Shown: piece by piece, positions 1 to 7,716 of the stretch
How the letters are laid out: every line of letters starts with the position of its first letter
Position numbering within the stretch: the stretch's first letter is position 1
Source of the DNA: Candidatus Thorarchaeota archaeon
GTDB taxonomy: Archaea > Asgardarchaeota > Thorarchaeia > Thorarchaeales > Thorarchaeaceae
Reading direction: 5' to 3'
Length of the DNA: 53,286 bases
NCBI GenBank assembly: GCA_016840385.1
Contig: JAEOSL010000011.1
Span: 1 to 53,286 of the forward strand
Program-made: the position numbers and the translations under genes
The notes under the pieces: model-generated
What the model was told of the DNA's origin: nothing
What the model saw: the letters and a program-made list of their open reading frames with translations, nothing else
The model's database searches: none

Positions 1-13
1 GAGGTTCACCCAA

Positions 14-202
14 GTGATATTCATCAAGTGGCGTGTGTCTTGGTTCAACGGTGACAAGAATCAAAGTGCAGAGTTCTGGCTTCCAAAAGGTGACATTCCA
101 GATATCCATCTGAGAGCTTTGTTTAACCTCGTCGAACTGAGCGCTCATGATGATGGATGCAAGTACGACCTTGTGAAGATTGGGGAGCGTGCTTGTGATT
201 GA
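14..202 (+). CDS. Hypothetical small protein (62 aa)
   Basis: I do not recognise this protein. It begins with GTG at 14, 8 bases after a GAGGT Shine-Dalgarno-like stretch at 1-5, but the frame is open to the window edge, so the start could lie upstream. The sequence is mixed hydrophilic, starting with a short beta-like segment (IFIKWRVSWF), and has no membrane segment. Its stop (200-202) overlaps the TTG start of the next gene at 199, which suggests translational coupling of the two. Function unknown. Confidence 0.5.
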   Translation: MIFIKWRVSWFNGDKNQSAEFWLPKGDIPDIHLRALFNLVELSAHDDGCKYDLVKIGERACD

Positions 203-549
203 GTCCAGAGTTTACCCCCGTTGATTCATGGGAAGAAGCCGAGGAGATGATGGACCAAGCAAACAGGACCGCAAATCAGGCAACCTTGAACTGGCAGTGG
301 GAACTCTTGAATCCGGGTTCCTATGCTATCAGGGTTTCCAAAGGTCTGTTGATCTTCACCGAGATAACCCATGATTATAGCGAGGTGCGGATGCAAGGGT
401 ATGGATATGGAAAGCATTACTCCGTTGCATGTGCAGAGGGAGAGAGTGGGGATGCTCACAGGGCGGCTTTTCTTGCTGTGATTACGGATGATATGTTTGA
501 GGCTGCAAAGAACTGTGGTTGGGTCATAACAACTGGGTTTGAAGGATAG
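199..549 (+). CDS. Hypothetical protein (116 aa)
   Basis: I do not recognise this soluble protein. It starts at TTG 199, overlapping the stop of the preceding gene. The N-terminal part is acidic and helical, followed by alternating hydrophobic segments that look like beta-strands (YAIRVSKGLLIFTEI) and a C-terminal helix-strand unit ending in WVITTGFEG. It stops at an amber codon (TAG, 547-549). Downstream in the same frame, with no start codon between, lies a ferredoxin cysteine motif. This gene might therefore be the front part of that coding unit, or an unrelated gene fused to a decayed one. A long open frame on the opposite strand (226-714) is taken as a shadow. Confidence 0.55.
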   Translation: MSPEFTPVDSWEEAEEMMDQANRTANQATLNWQWELLNPGSYAIRVSKGLLIFTEITHDYSEVRMQGYGYGKHYSVACAEGESGDAHRAAFLAVITDDMFEAAKNCGWVITTGFEG

Positions 550-600
550 AATGATATCTTTCTGCCTTCCTGTAACTGCTGCACATGCTGCTGTGGTGTA

Positions 601-924
601 TTGAGAGGTGTAGAGTCTCTTGACAAACCTCGTGAATACATCAAAACTGATTTTGTCATGGCTGTAAATGCTGATCTCTGTACAGGATGCGAAACCTGTC
701 TTGATAGATGCCAATTTGGAGCACTCAGTATCTCAGAGGATGTAACTGTAGTAGATGCGACTCGTTGCATAGGTTGTGGTGTCTGCGCTATAGTTTGTCC
801 AGAACAAGCAATGGAGATTGTAAAAACAGAACTACCAGAAAAACCACCTTCACCTGAGAATCAGATGGACTGGATGACCCAACGAGCAATGGGTCGAGGC
901 GTGGATCCCTCAGATTTACTGTAA
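601..924 (+). CDS. 4Fe-4S dicluster ferredoxin domain protein, probably N-terminally truncated
   Basis: Two classical 4Fe-4S motifs are present, CTGCETCLDRC and CIGCGVCAIVC, so the domain binds two iron-sulfur clusters and should carry electrons in the cytoplasm. The C-terminal tail (PPSPENQMDWMTQRAMGRG) resembles the end of larger ~350-residue 4Fe-4S proteins. These carry a cysteine cluster of the CNCCxCCCGVLR type ahead of the ferredoxin. That cluster is present here in frame (SCNCCTCCCGVLRG, codons from 568), but it lies upstream of the only usable start (TTG 601) and just after an in-frame TAG (547-549). The gene is either a 5'-truncated relic or needs an unusual start or amber readthrough. 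The domain call is firm; gene integrity is not. Confidence 0.7.
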   Translation: MRGVESLDKPREYIKTDFVMAVNADLCTGCETCLDRCQFGALSISEDVTVVDATRCIGCGVCAIVCPEQAMEIVKTELPEKPPSPENQMDWMTQRAMGRGVDPSDLL

Positions 925-985
925 CTCGTGAAATTGGATGACCAATCTTAAGAAGCACGAGCGATAAACAATCATAGGACTGGTC

Positions 986-1954
986 ATGACATCCGATAGC
1001 GACTCAAGCAAAGGTAGGACTAAGACAAAGAAAGGTCGGTCCAAACCATATATTCCGCACCTTGCTGAGTTCTCTTTCGAACCGACTGAAGATTGGAGTC
1101 ATGACAAAGCAAAGCAGCTCTATACAGAAACCTCTTCTTCCCTCAAAGGATTTGAAATCAACAAAGTGCAATTCACTGAATGCATAGAAGGTATGAAGGG
1201 ATTGCCAAAATCCTCAATTGATTTGATTGTAGCAGACCCTCCTTTTGGTATCGATTTCGATGGAATGAGTAGTGTCTACAATCGCGATGATTCACATGTA
1301 ATTCCAGGGTATAGAGAAGCTGAAGGGTCATACGCTGAATTCACAAAAGACTGGATTGCACAACTTCCACGAATCATGAAGAAAGATGCTTCCGCATACA
1401 TCTTCAGTGGGTGGACCAATCTTGATGCAATCTTAGCTGGTGCTAGTGAAGCGGGTTTGACAACGCTAAACCATCTAATCTGGCATTATCCATTTGGAGT
1501 CTACACAAAGAGGAAATTCGTGACAAGTCATTATCATATCGTGCTTTTGGTCAAGAACGCAAAATCATACTATTTCAACAAAATCGAGAACTATCCTGAA
1601 GATGTATGGATTGTGAAACGCAAGTATAGAACTGGTCGTGCAAAAAATAGCACGAAACTACCTTTAGAAGTTGTATCCAAGTGTATTGACTTCTCATCCA
1701 AGCCAGGAGATGTGATTCTTGATCCATTCATGGGAAACGGCACCACGGCGGTAGCAGCAAAAGCGGCGTTCAGACACTTTATTGGATTTGAAATCAACGA
1801 GCAGTTGAAACCCCTCCTGACAAAGGAGATTGGTTCTGTTACACCAGGACAATTATACAAACCTTACAAAGAACGACTTCCTACAATCGAAGAGTTAGCA
1901 GAGAAATATCCACGAGCATATCGTGAGTATCTGAAACAAAAGGGTGTGAAATAA
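986..1954 (+). CDS. Site-specific DNA methyltransferase (beta class, N4/N6 type)
   Basis: An S-adenosylmethionine-dependent DNA methyltransferase that would methylate an exocyclic amino group of adenine or cytosine. The catalytic motif IV is DPPFGID (about residues 84-90). The AdoMet motif I, DPFMGNGTT, comes later (about residues 246-254), followed by FIGFEIN. This order (IV before I) defines the beta group of amino-methyltransferases. The first ~25 residues are Lys/Arg/Ser-rich. Length (322 aa) is normal. No restriction endonuclease is recognisable next to it, so it may be an orphan methylase. The next gene begins 31 bp downstream on the same strand, suggesting co-transcription. Confidence 0.9.
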   Translation: MTSDSDSSKGRTKTKKGRSKPYIPHLAEFSFEPTEDWSHDKAKQLYTETSSSLKGFEINKVQFTECIEGMKGLPKSSIDLIVADPPFGIDFDGMSSVYNRDDSHVIPGYREAEGSYAEFTKDWIAQLPRIMKKDASAYIFSGWTNLDAILAGASEAGLTTLNHLIWHYPFGVYTKRKFVTSHYHIVLLVKNAKSYYFNKIENYPEDVWIVKRKYRTGRAKNSTKLPLEVVSKCIDFSSKPGDVILDPFMGNGTTAVAAKAAFRHFIGFEINEQLKPLLTKEIGSVTPGQLYKPYKERLPTIEELAEKYPRAYREYLKQKGVK

Positions 1955-1985
1955 GGAAGAGAATCAGTATAGATGTGATAGAAAC

Positions 1986-3425
1986 ATGGATCCTGAAGAC
2001 TTACTTGTTGAACATGGGTCAGAGTTCGACCGACTTGCTGATGTTGCAAGCTCGACTGACGTATTCAGCAGGCAATTTGGAACCGAACTCACCAAGTGGG
2101 AATCCACGTTCATGCGTCAATTCAGTCAACGTATTTCAGGTAAAAAATTCCTCTATCGTGGTTTTGTGAAACATACTCGTAACACATCAGTAGTATTGCT
2201 GACTCCCAGTCCGTGGTTGATGGAAGGTGAGTTCGTCGTCTTTGGTAGAGACCAGAAACTACCAGAAGATGGATCATATATCGAAGTCACAGGAAAACGT
2301 GTTGCAGTTCCGAGTGTCCTTCAAGCAACGAAGGTTGTTCAACGAGCACTCGCTGCAGATTCATACCAAGAACTTCCAATGGAATTCACTGCAGAAATCA
2401 CTCCCCCAATGAAATTACGCGAATTATCCAATATGCTGTTTGAACATGTGGGAATGGCAGAAGCAAGTAAGAGGGTATTTGCCAGACTCTTTGTATCAAG
2501 CCCACCCTACCAGAATGCTGTTGGAGGATTAACCACAGGGATTCAAGCAATCGCATCCCAATCACAAGTAAGGAGATTCCTATCATTCGTGCGCAGAGTA
2601 CTACCACCATCCATGAGAAAACTAACACCTACTATCCACAATGTAAGGGGAATCAAAGTAAAGACTCCGCGGTTGTTCAGAGTCGATGTAGGAGCAGTTC
2701 CCAGAAAACGATTGGAAACAATATGTATCGATAGAAAAGACTCAGCAGGGTTCAGGGAGGTCTCGGTTGGTACTCTAACGGAAACAGATAGCGCGGCACT
2801 ACCAGATATTCCTCTAGCTCTAGCCACTGAAGATTTCTGGGTGGAAACAGGTGATCCAACCCAGCTCCAACTGCCAATCTTGAAATCAGCAATAACGTAT
2901 CAATTGATGACTCCAACTACTTCATCTCGCAGTATTGAGTCCAGCACTAAGCACGTCTTAACTCGGCTCGAATCATTACAGGAGAGTTTTGGGCTGGAGG
3001 ATACTGCACTAGCACGAGGGCAGATACTTGATGCTGATGCCTTGGGAAGACCATTGAGCGTACTCAAACTTGCACGTTCTACTGCAAGAGCATATTGGAA
3101 GGAAAAGGTCACTGCTAAGGAAATGAAATCTGCATGGGATAAGATTCTGGAACCAGCACTCAAGGAGTTCATGGAACTCACTGATCTCAAAAAGGGTGCA
3201 GAGGATAAATGGGGAAAGGACGCTCGTTTTGATAGATTCAATACTAAGGTACTCAAAGCAATACGAAAATTGGACTCTGGAAAATCAGGGTCTCTAGGAC
3301 CCACTCTGGATGAGATTGCTCAAGAAGCTGGTGTAGAGAAGCATGTTGCTGCAGAATCCTTAGCGAAGATGAAGGACAGCGGAGTCCTCTATGAACCGCG
3401 TCCGGGAAACTACAGGCTCGTATAG
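1986..3425 (+). CDS. MCM-related protein lacking a Walker ATPase site
   Basis: A 479-residue protein whose C-terminal third resembles the end of archaeal MCM helicases. The segment around residues 345-400 (LSVLKLARSTARAYWKEKV...) matches the AAA+ lid region, normally of the form LEALxRLAEASARxxLxxxVT. The last ~73 residues form a winged helix ending in LYEPRPGNYRLV, nearly the canonical archaeal MCM terminus. I see no Walker A (GxxxxGKS/T), no Walker B and no clear arginine finger. The middle (about residues 150-330) would be a degenerate or replaced AAA+ domain. It may be a catalytically dead MCM paralogue that binds DNA or MCM. It follows the DNA methyltransferase by 31 bp. Homology of the C-terminus is well supported by eye; the function is inference. 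Confidence 0.6.
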   Translation: MDPEDLLVEHGSEFDRLADVASSTDVFSRQFGTELTKWESTFMRQFSQRISGKKFLYRGFVKHTRNTSVVLLTPSPWLMEGEFVVFGRDQKLPEDGSYIEVTGKRVAVPSVLQATKVVQRALAADSYQELPMEFTAEITPPMKLRELSNMLFEHVGMAEASKRVFARLFVSSPPYQNAVGGLTTGIQAIASQSQVRRFLSFVRRVLPPSMRKLTPTIHNVRGIKVKTPRLFRVDVGAVPRKRLETICIDRKDSAGFREVSVGTLTETDSAALPDIPLALATEDFWVETGDPTQLQLPILKSAITYQLMTPTTSSRSIESSTKHVLTRLESLQESFGLEDTALARGQILDADALGRPLSVLKLARSTARAYWKEKVTAKEMKSAWDKILEPALKEFMELTDLKKGAEDKWGKDARFDRFNTKVLKAIRKLDSGKSGSLGPTLDEIAQEAGVEKHVAAESLAKMKDSGVLYEPRPGNYRLV

Positions 3426-3505
3426 ATGAATTATCGTAGAAATCCTTAAGGTCTGTCGTTTTGGTGTCGATGTATCTCTTCTGTGGAATGTGGGAGATAG
3501 AGAAA

Positions 3506-4063
3506 ATGTCAGATAGTGAAGTACCTCAGTACATTAAGTCAATAACAGCTGATCTAGGTTTAGATATAGTTGCCCTTTATCGGAAGGTGCAATTGCACAA
3601 TGAATCATTGAAAGCAAAGGACCACAATGAAGTACTGCAAATTCTTCAGATGAAATTCGGTCAAGATTATGGAGCTGGAAAGTTAGACCTTATTCAAGCG
3701 GTTTCGGTAGCTTTTTCGATTCTTCAGTTGAGCTACAAACTGAATGATTACGAATCACAGATTGTCACACTCAGTAATCTTGGATTGATATTTCAAAATG
3801 CGCGTGCATATGATGTGGCACTGATTTTCGCATCTGAAGGTATTCCAATAGCGTATAAGCATAATTTACTGGAAGCGAAACTCAAAGCATTGAAGATTAT
3901 CTCTCTGGTGTATACTAATACTCAACAAACTGAGAAACGTATCGAAGTTATGGAAGAAGTGGCTGAAATCCATGGAAAACTCGGACAGATGGACAAGAAG
4001 GCAGAAATTGAAGGTTTGATTAAGCAAACTAGAGAGTTTGTGGCAATTATTGAGAAGTCATAG
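3506..4063 (+). CDS. TPR-like helical repeat protein
   Basis: An all-helical protein of about 185 residues. The internal helices (SNLGLIFQNARAYDVALIF; ALKIISLVYTNTQQTEKRI) have tetratricopeptide-like hydrophobic spacing, so it probably serves as a protein-interaction scaffold. I chose ATG 3506 because a GGAGAT stretch lies ahead of it and the longer frame from 3461 adds an implausible Cys/Trp-rich start. No catalytic motif is visible. It stands alone between the MCM-like gene and the convergent gelsolin gene. Confidence 0.6.
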   Translation: MSDSEVPQYIKSITADLGLDIVALYRKVQLHNESLKAKDHNEVLQILQMKFGQDYGAGKLDLIQAVSVAFSILQLSYKLNDYESQIVTLSNLGLIFQNARAYDVALIFASEGIPIAYKHNLLEAKLKALKIISLVYTNTQQTEKRIEVMEEVAEIHGKLGQMDKKAEIEGLIKQTREFVAIIEKS

Positions 4064-4149
4064 ATACTGCATACATCAAATCAGGTTGAACTAGTCGTAA
4101 AAAGGATTGAAGTGAGGAGATTCCTTCACTTGACCAATTTGATTAACTT

Positions 4150-4749
4150 TCAAGGAAAGGCTTTGAGGAATTCCTCAGGTTCGTCGCCTTCTTCGATGAG
4201 CTCAATTTCTTGAACACCAACTCTCTCGGCATCGTACCTTCTAGCAATGATGGTACCATCGAATTTCTCTCTGGCGGTTGCACCCTTACCTCGCCAAACG
4301 AAGATATCATCCCAAGTATCAAGGATGAAAACATCATCTGTCTTGAGAGAGTCTTTGTTCACAGGAACTTCAGCAAAGAAGGTTTCATCGCCCTCCCTAT
4401 GAACTCTCCAGAGTTTGTACTCATGAGATTCAAGATGGACTTTCTTCAGAATTCCTTCTGTATCCTCATCAGTTAGGCGGAAATCATCAAATAATGCTTT
4501 GAAGTCTTCAGGTTCATTGCCGCCTTCAATACGGTCAATGTCACCCTTACCTTCAATGGCGTCATCAGCTATTACAGCAGATGCAGCGGTTAGAAATTTC
4601 TCATCAGCAGTCGACTTGGGTCCAATCCACAGGTAGATTTTCATTCCAGCATCAACAAGGTAACAATCTCCTCGTCCGAAAGCACCGGGATCTGGCATCC
4701 TAACAAGCCGGCCCTTTTGGACATGGTAGACAACAACGGGCTCGAGCAT
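4150..4749 (-). CDS. Two-domain gelsolin-like actin-regulating protein (Asgard 2DGel type)
   Basis: A 199-residue protein with two gelsolin repeats, about residues 8-105 and 110-199. Each contains the characteristic strand-turn-strand core: DCYLVDAGMKIYLWIG followed by KSTADEKF in the first, and DVFILDTWDDIFVWRGKG followed by ATAREKF in the second. Two-domain gelsolins of Asgard archaea, described in Thorarchaeota, bind actin and can sever filaments or regulate assembly in a calcium-dependent way. That activity is established for the family, not shown here. A TATA-like GTATAATTTAAG (4774-4785, minus strand) ~25 bases before the ATG implies a very short leader. No actin gene lies in this window. 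Confidence 0.88.
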   Translation of the reverse strand: MLEPVVVYHVQKGRLVRMPDPGAFGRGDCYLVDAGMKIYLWIGPKSTADEKFLTAASAVIADDAIEGKGDIDRIEGGNEPEDFKALFDDFRLTDEDTEGILKKVHLESHEYKLWRVHREGDETFFAEVPVNKDSLKTDDVFILDTWDDIFVWRGKGATAREKFDGTIIARRYDAERVGVQEIELIEEGDEPEEFLKAFP

Positions 4750-4773
4750 GGTGGGCCATTCACTGTATTCTGT

Positions 4774-4785
4774 CTTAAATTATAC
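4774..4785 (-). promoter_or_regulatory. TATA box of the gelsolin gene
   Basis: On the minus strand GTATAATTTAAG lies ~25 bases upstream of the gelsolin ATG (4749), at the spacing expected of an archaeal TATA box for a near-leaderless transcript. Assigned by sequence and spacing only. Confidence 0.45.
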
Positions 4786-4847
4786 CTGCGTGTCTTCACT
4801 GACACATTCATCCAGACGAAAGATTGCGTTAACCTCAACTATTTGAC

Positions 4848-5330
4848 CTAAATCTTACATTTTATGGTGAGTGAACCTCAACTGTAAGAAATTTCTATGT
4901 TCCACCCTTCTCCTGCCAGTGTCACCACCTCTTCGTAATTCCGAGGAATCACAAAAATTAGCAAGAGCTTTGTCAACGTTCATTGGGATGGGATCCCTCC
5001 TGAAGACCGGGCTTCCTTCTCCTGTCTTGATACTGGAGCATCACTTCCAGCAACAGCGAGCGTTTCCACAGTATTTACCACGGCAGGGTCATTATCACTC
5101 TCACCAGTCCCATCACTGAAACCGACAAGGTCCGATTGGACAAAGTGAACAGCCGCGGACTCCCCAGAACCTGATGATGGTTCTCTTTCGGAGAGTGAGG
5201 ACTTCCCATTGGAAGAAGGCTTCTTCTTTTGGGCTTTCAGTCGCGTGCTTCGTACTGCATCCACAGCACTAGCCCACTTACCTAGTCCGCTCATAATGTT
5301 TTATCATGTTATGAGTATATGAACTCATAC
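4848..5330 (-). mobile_element. TnpB (IS605-type) element relic, copy 1
   Basis: On the minus strand this starts with a left-end motif TATGAGTTCATATACTCAT (edge ~5330), a small GAGT/ACTC hairpin like the left ends of the other TnpB elements here. It ends with a right-end inverted pair TGTAAG (4883-4888) and CTTACA (4854-4859). The right half is closely related to 28400-28808 and to 53163-53286. Only the 3' end of the tnpB gene remains. No TnpA is present, so it is not autonomous. The conserved 3' region is where TnpB elements encode their guide (omega) RNA. Confidence 0.7.
4980..5294 (-). pseudogene. C-terminal remnant of a TnpB-family protein
   Basis: The 104-residue frame starts GLGKWASAVDA, a stretch I associate with the region just after the RuvC-III motif of a large archaeal TnpB family. 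It continues into a Ser/Lys-rich tail (GESAAVHFVQSDL; AVAGSDAP; ARSSGGIPS). The same tail ends the protein at 27880-28686. All nuclease motifs are missing. Read in another frame, the conserved DNA continues past the stop to the element's right end. A relic, although the open frame could still be translated. Confidence 0.65.
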
Positions 5331-5475
5331 AATTTCTTTAGATAATGCCACGGAATCAAAAAGGGAGCGGAGAGGTCTGTTTCAGAATAGTATTGGTCAC
5401 AAATTGCGTTGACCTCAACTTAATTCGATAGGTGCTACCTCTTTTTGACACTGGAATCTAGAGGAGCGTATATCT

Positions 5476-7011
5476 TTGAGAGAAAAGTTGTCATTGGTTG
5501 CTGTCACTTTACTAGTTCAGTTGCTATCATGTTCAGTATTCATTAATCCTAACATACCTAATCATTCTCTTGAGCAAACTGAGAATGCAGGTTCATCAAC
5601 TGCACAGTCAACGATAATTGCCTTTTCAGATGAGATACTTCTATCATTTCCTGATTTTGAATACAATCACCATGTTGAACCAACACTCGCAATTAGTGAT
5701 AATGGAACTATATTCGCAGGGTGGAAGAACTCCGAAACTCACAATGGTGGTGGGGCACAGGTAAGCTTCACGAAATCTGTTGATGGGGGAGAAACATGGA
5801 CAACACCCATCGGGATGTCAAATTTTGAGGGGAGAAACACAAGAAAATCAGACCCTTGGCTGGTCTGGTATGATGATACAATCTATTATGCATATCTTGA
5901 ATTCTCGGTAAGTGGAGCGGATCTCAGTCAAATCACAGTTGCAAAGAGCTCTGACTACGGAGATACTTGGACTGAAGCTGCAGCAAGTCATGGTTCATAT
6001 TTTGCGGATAAAGAAACTATGGTAATATCGGACGATGGTACGATATTTGTTGCCTATGATGATATTGATACAGAACCAAGTGGTCTGGCAACCGTCAGAT
6101 TGACCCGCTCTATAGATGGAGGAAATAGTTTCGATGAGGTTTCCGTTATTGGAGAACCTGCTGATGGACACGTAGGTCCATACCTCGCTCTCGACAATGA
6201 GAGTAATGTCTTCGTTTGTTGGACATATCTTATGGAAGGCGGTGGCAACTTATTCTTAGACAACAGTACCGACTTTGGTCTGACCTTTGGTGAGGAGCGT
6301 TTTGTGAATTCAGATGGTAATTTCTCTGATTTTGAAAGTGCGGACGGAAGACCATCGAAAGGAACTCTGCCAGTCATACGATTTGATTCTCATAATCGGC
6401 TCTATTGTTTGTGGGCAGATACTTTTGATACTGCAGGATCATTTGATGTATATCTAAGATATTCTGAGGATTATGGATTCACATGGAGTGAGAGGATTCA
6501 GATTAACAGCCAAAGCTCTGGAGATCAATGGATGCCAGACATGGACATTGATTCGGAAGATGATTTGCACATAGTCTACTATAGTGAACAATTTGGTAGT
6601 TACAGACCATACTATACAGAAGTCAGTTTTTCTGGAGATGCCAGAGATGAAGTTACGTTCAGCAAAATAACTCCACTAACTGAAAATTACACGTCAGCTC
6701 TCTATACACGACCAGGGGACTACTTCACAATACGGGTCGATTCCGACGATATTCCTCATGTTGTTTGGACTGACGGTAGAGATGATGTGATGGACATATA
6801 TTATGCACATCGTGCAGATTATGTTCCAACTACTACAGATACAATATCGACCAGTACAACCACAAGTAGTACAACAAGTACTACTACGGAAACGACAACA
6901 ACAACGACCGATCCACCCAGTCAAATCCCATTGATAATTGGAGGCGTAATCGGATTTGGTGTGATTCTCATTATCGCCATAGTGTTATTCCGAAAAACCA
7001 ACGCATCGTAG
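5476..7011 (+). CDS. Secreted, membrane-anchored BNR/sialidase-like beta-propeller protein
   Basis: The protein begins with a signal peptide (residues ~1-25, LSLVAVTLLVQLLS). It continues with repeated Asp-box motifs, for example SVDGGETWTTP, SSDYGDTWTEA and SEDYGFTWSER. These are typical of BNR repeats in sialidase-like propellers, although the catalytic arginines of a true sialidase cannot be assigned. A Thr/Ser-rich linker (~455-480) leads to a C-terminal membrane helix (IIGGVIGFGVILIIAIVLF) and a short basic tail. The bulk of the protein should therefore be outside the cell. The start is TTG 5476 after a GAGGAGCG ribosome-binding stretch. Probably surface-bound carbohydrate or protein recognition. 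Confidence 0.8.
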   Translation: MREKLSLVAVTLLVQLLSCSVFINPNIPNHSLEQTENAGSSTAQSTIIAFSDEILLSFPDFEYNHHVEPTLAISDNGTIFAGWKNSETHNGGGAQVSFTKSVDGGETWTTPIGMSNFEGRNTRKSDPWLVWYDDTIYYAYLEFSVSGADLSQITVAKSSDYGDTWTEAAASHGSYFADKETMVISDDGTIFVAYDDIDTEPSGLATVRLTRSIDGGNSFDEVSVIGEPADGHVGPYLALDNESNVFVCWTYLMEGGGNLFLDNSTDFGLTFGEERFVNSDGNFSDFESADGRPSKGTLPVIRFDSHNRLYCLWADTFDTAGSFDVYLRYSEDYGFTWSERIQINSQSSGDQWMPDMDIDSEDDLHIVYYSEQFGSYRPYYTEVSFSGDARDEVTFSKITPLTENYTSALYTRPGDYFTIRVDSDDIPHVVWTDGRDDVMDIYYAHRADYVPTTTDTISTSTTTSSTTSTTTETTTTTTDPPSQIPLIIGGVIGFGVILIIAIVLFRKTNAS

Positions 7012-7057
7012 AAATCTGACATTGAAACAAGTTCAATGAATCTCACGAAAAACTTAA

Positions 7058-7093
7058 ATGTAAAGTTTACTATACGTTAAGTATACTTTACAT
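7058..7093. promoter_or_regulatory. Palindromic operator overlapping the promoter of the Xre regulator
   Basis: Perfect 9-bp arms ATGTAAAGT (7058-7066) and ACTTTACAT (7085-7093) surround an A/T-rich core containing TATAC and GTATAC. The palindrome ends 21 bp before the regulator ATG at 7115. It is well placed for negative autoregulation by the small Xre protein, which would compete with TBP. Confidence 0.65.
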
Positions 7094-7114
7094 AGTCGTT
7101 CAGATGTGCAATAA

Positions 7115-7351
7115 ATGATTGTGAACAAACTCAAAGATCTCCGAGAAAACAATATGAAGCAATCAGAGAAACCCGAAGATTGGACACAAGAGGGTCTAGC
7201 AAAACGACTTGGCGTGACCAGACAGACCATTATTTCGATGGAAAAGGGCACCTATAATCCATCACTAGTCCTTGCATTCAAAATTGCACGTGAATTCGGA
7301 GTGGCAATTGAAGATATATTCGAATACAGAGATGATAATGATGAATCGTAA
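7115..7351 (+). CDS. Xre-family HTH transcriptional regulator (78 aa)
   Basis: A minimal Cro/C1-type DNA-binding protein of the YgzD-like group. The helix-turn-helix is WTQEGLAKRLGVTRQTIISMEKG, with positions typical of Xre proteins, followed by NPSLVLAFKIAREFGVAIEDIF. It lies downstream of a strong palindrome (7058-7093), so autoregulation is likely. Its 3' end overlaps the start of a small membrane protein gene (ATG 7341). Regulators of this type commonly pair with DUF2178-like membrane proteins, and two such genes follow here. Confidence 0.88.
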   Translation: MIVNKLKDLRENNMKQSEKPEDWTQEGLAKRLGVTRQTIISMEKGTYNPSLVLAFKIAREFGVAIEDIFEYRDDNDES

Positions 7352-7703
7352 TCAAATTGCTAACGTTGTAGTATTGATAGCTGTTGTTGTTATGCTTGTC
7401 ATAGCATGGTACATTGCGCCAGGGGGATTCTGGGGTGGAGCACTTGGTGGAGCACTTGGTATTCCACTTACAATAATGATTGTAAAAGCAATGGAGAAGT
7501 ATCGAGATGAACGATTTACACAGATTCTCAATATCTCAATGCGGAATGGTTTCGTATTCCTCCTTTTCGCGTTGCCTTGGACTGGGGCGCTGTGGGCTCT
7601 GAATCTACTAATACTTGACGCATTGCCAGCTATTATCTTATCCCTCTGGTTTACTTCTATGGCAGTAACGTACGGATCGGGAGTGTATTATTTCAGGAAA
7701 TAG
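7341..7703 (+). CDS. DUF2178-like integral membrane protein
   Basis: About 120 residues with four hydrophobic segments (IANVVVLIAVVVMLVIAWYIA; GALGGALGIPLTIMIV; NGFVFLLFALPWTGALWALN; ALPAIILSLWFTSMAVTY). The cytoplasmic motif YRDERFTQI...RNGF is typical of small DUF2178 proteins encoded beside Xre regulators. The start at ATG 7341 overlaps the regulator by 11 bp. The longer frame from 7272 reads through the regulator and is less likely. Function unknown; possibly a sensor or target controlled by the regulator. Confidence 0.7.
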   Translation: MNRNQIANVVVLIAVVVMLVIAWYIAPGGFWGGALGGALGIPLTIMIVKAMEKYRDERFTQILNISMRNGFVFLLFALPWTGALWALNLLILDALPAIILSLWFTSMAVTYGSGVYYFRK

Positions 7704-7716
7704 AGGTGAATCAAAA

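Larger units (their letters stand above)
4823..5420. repeat. 18-bp direct repeats flanking a TnpB relic
   Basis: ATTGCGTTAACCTCAACT (4823-4840) and ATTGCGTTGACCTCAACT (5403-5420) differ at one base and lie in the same orientation on either side of the TnpB relic at 4848-5330. Part of the motif (TTGAGGTT) also occurs inside the relic's right end. They could mark an insertion-linked duplication or be coincidental upstream elements of the gelsolin and BNR genes. Confidence 0.45.

Noticed and set aside
226..714. 162-codon minus-strand frame
   Set aside because: Antisense to a plus-strand gene and the ferredoxin cysteine motifs; Cys/His/Ser-rich product with no family features.
2900..3304. 134-codon minus-strand frame
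   Set aside because: Antisense to the well-supported MCM-like C-terminal region.
4871..5119. 82-codon plus-strand frame
   Set aside because: Antisense to the TnpB relic; the same shadow occurs in the 28.6-kb copy.
5476..7011. A true sialidase
   Set aside because: Asp-boxes are present, but the catalytic arginine triad and FRIP motif cannot be identified.
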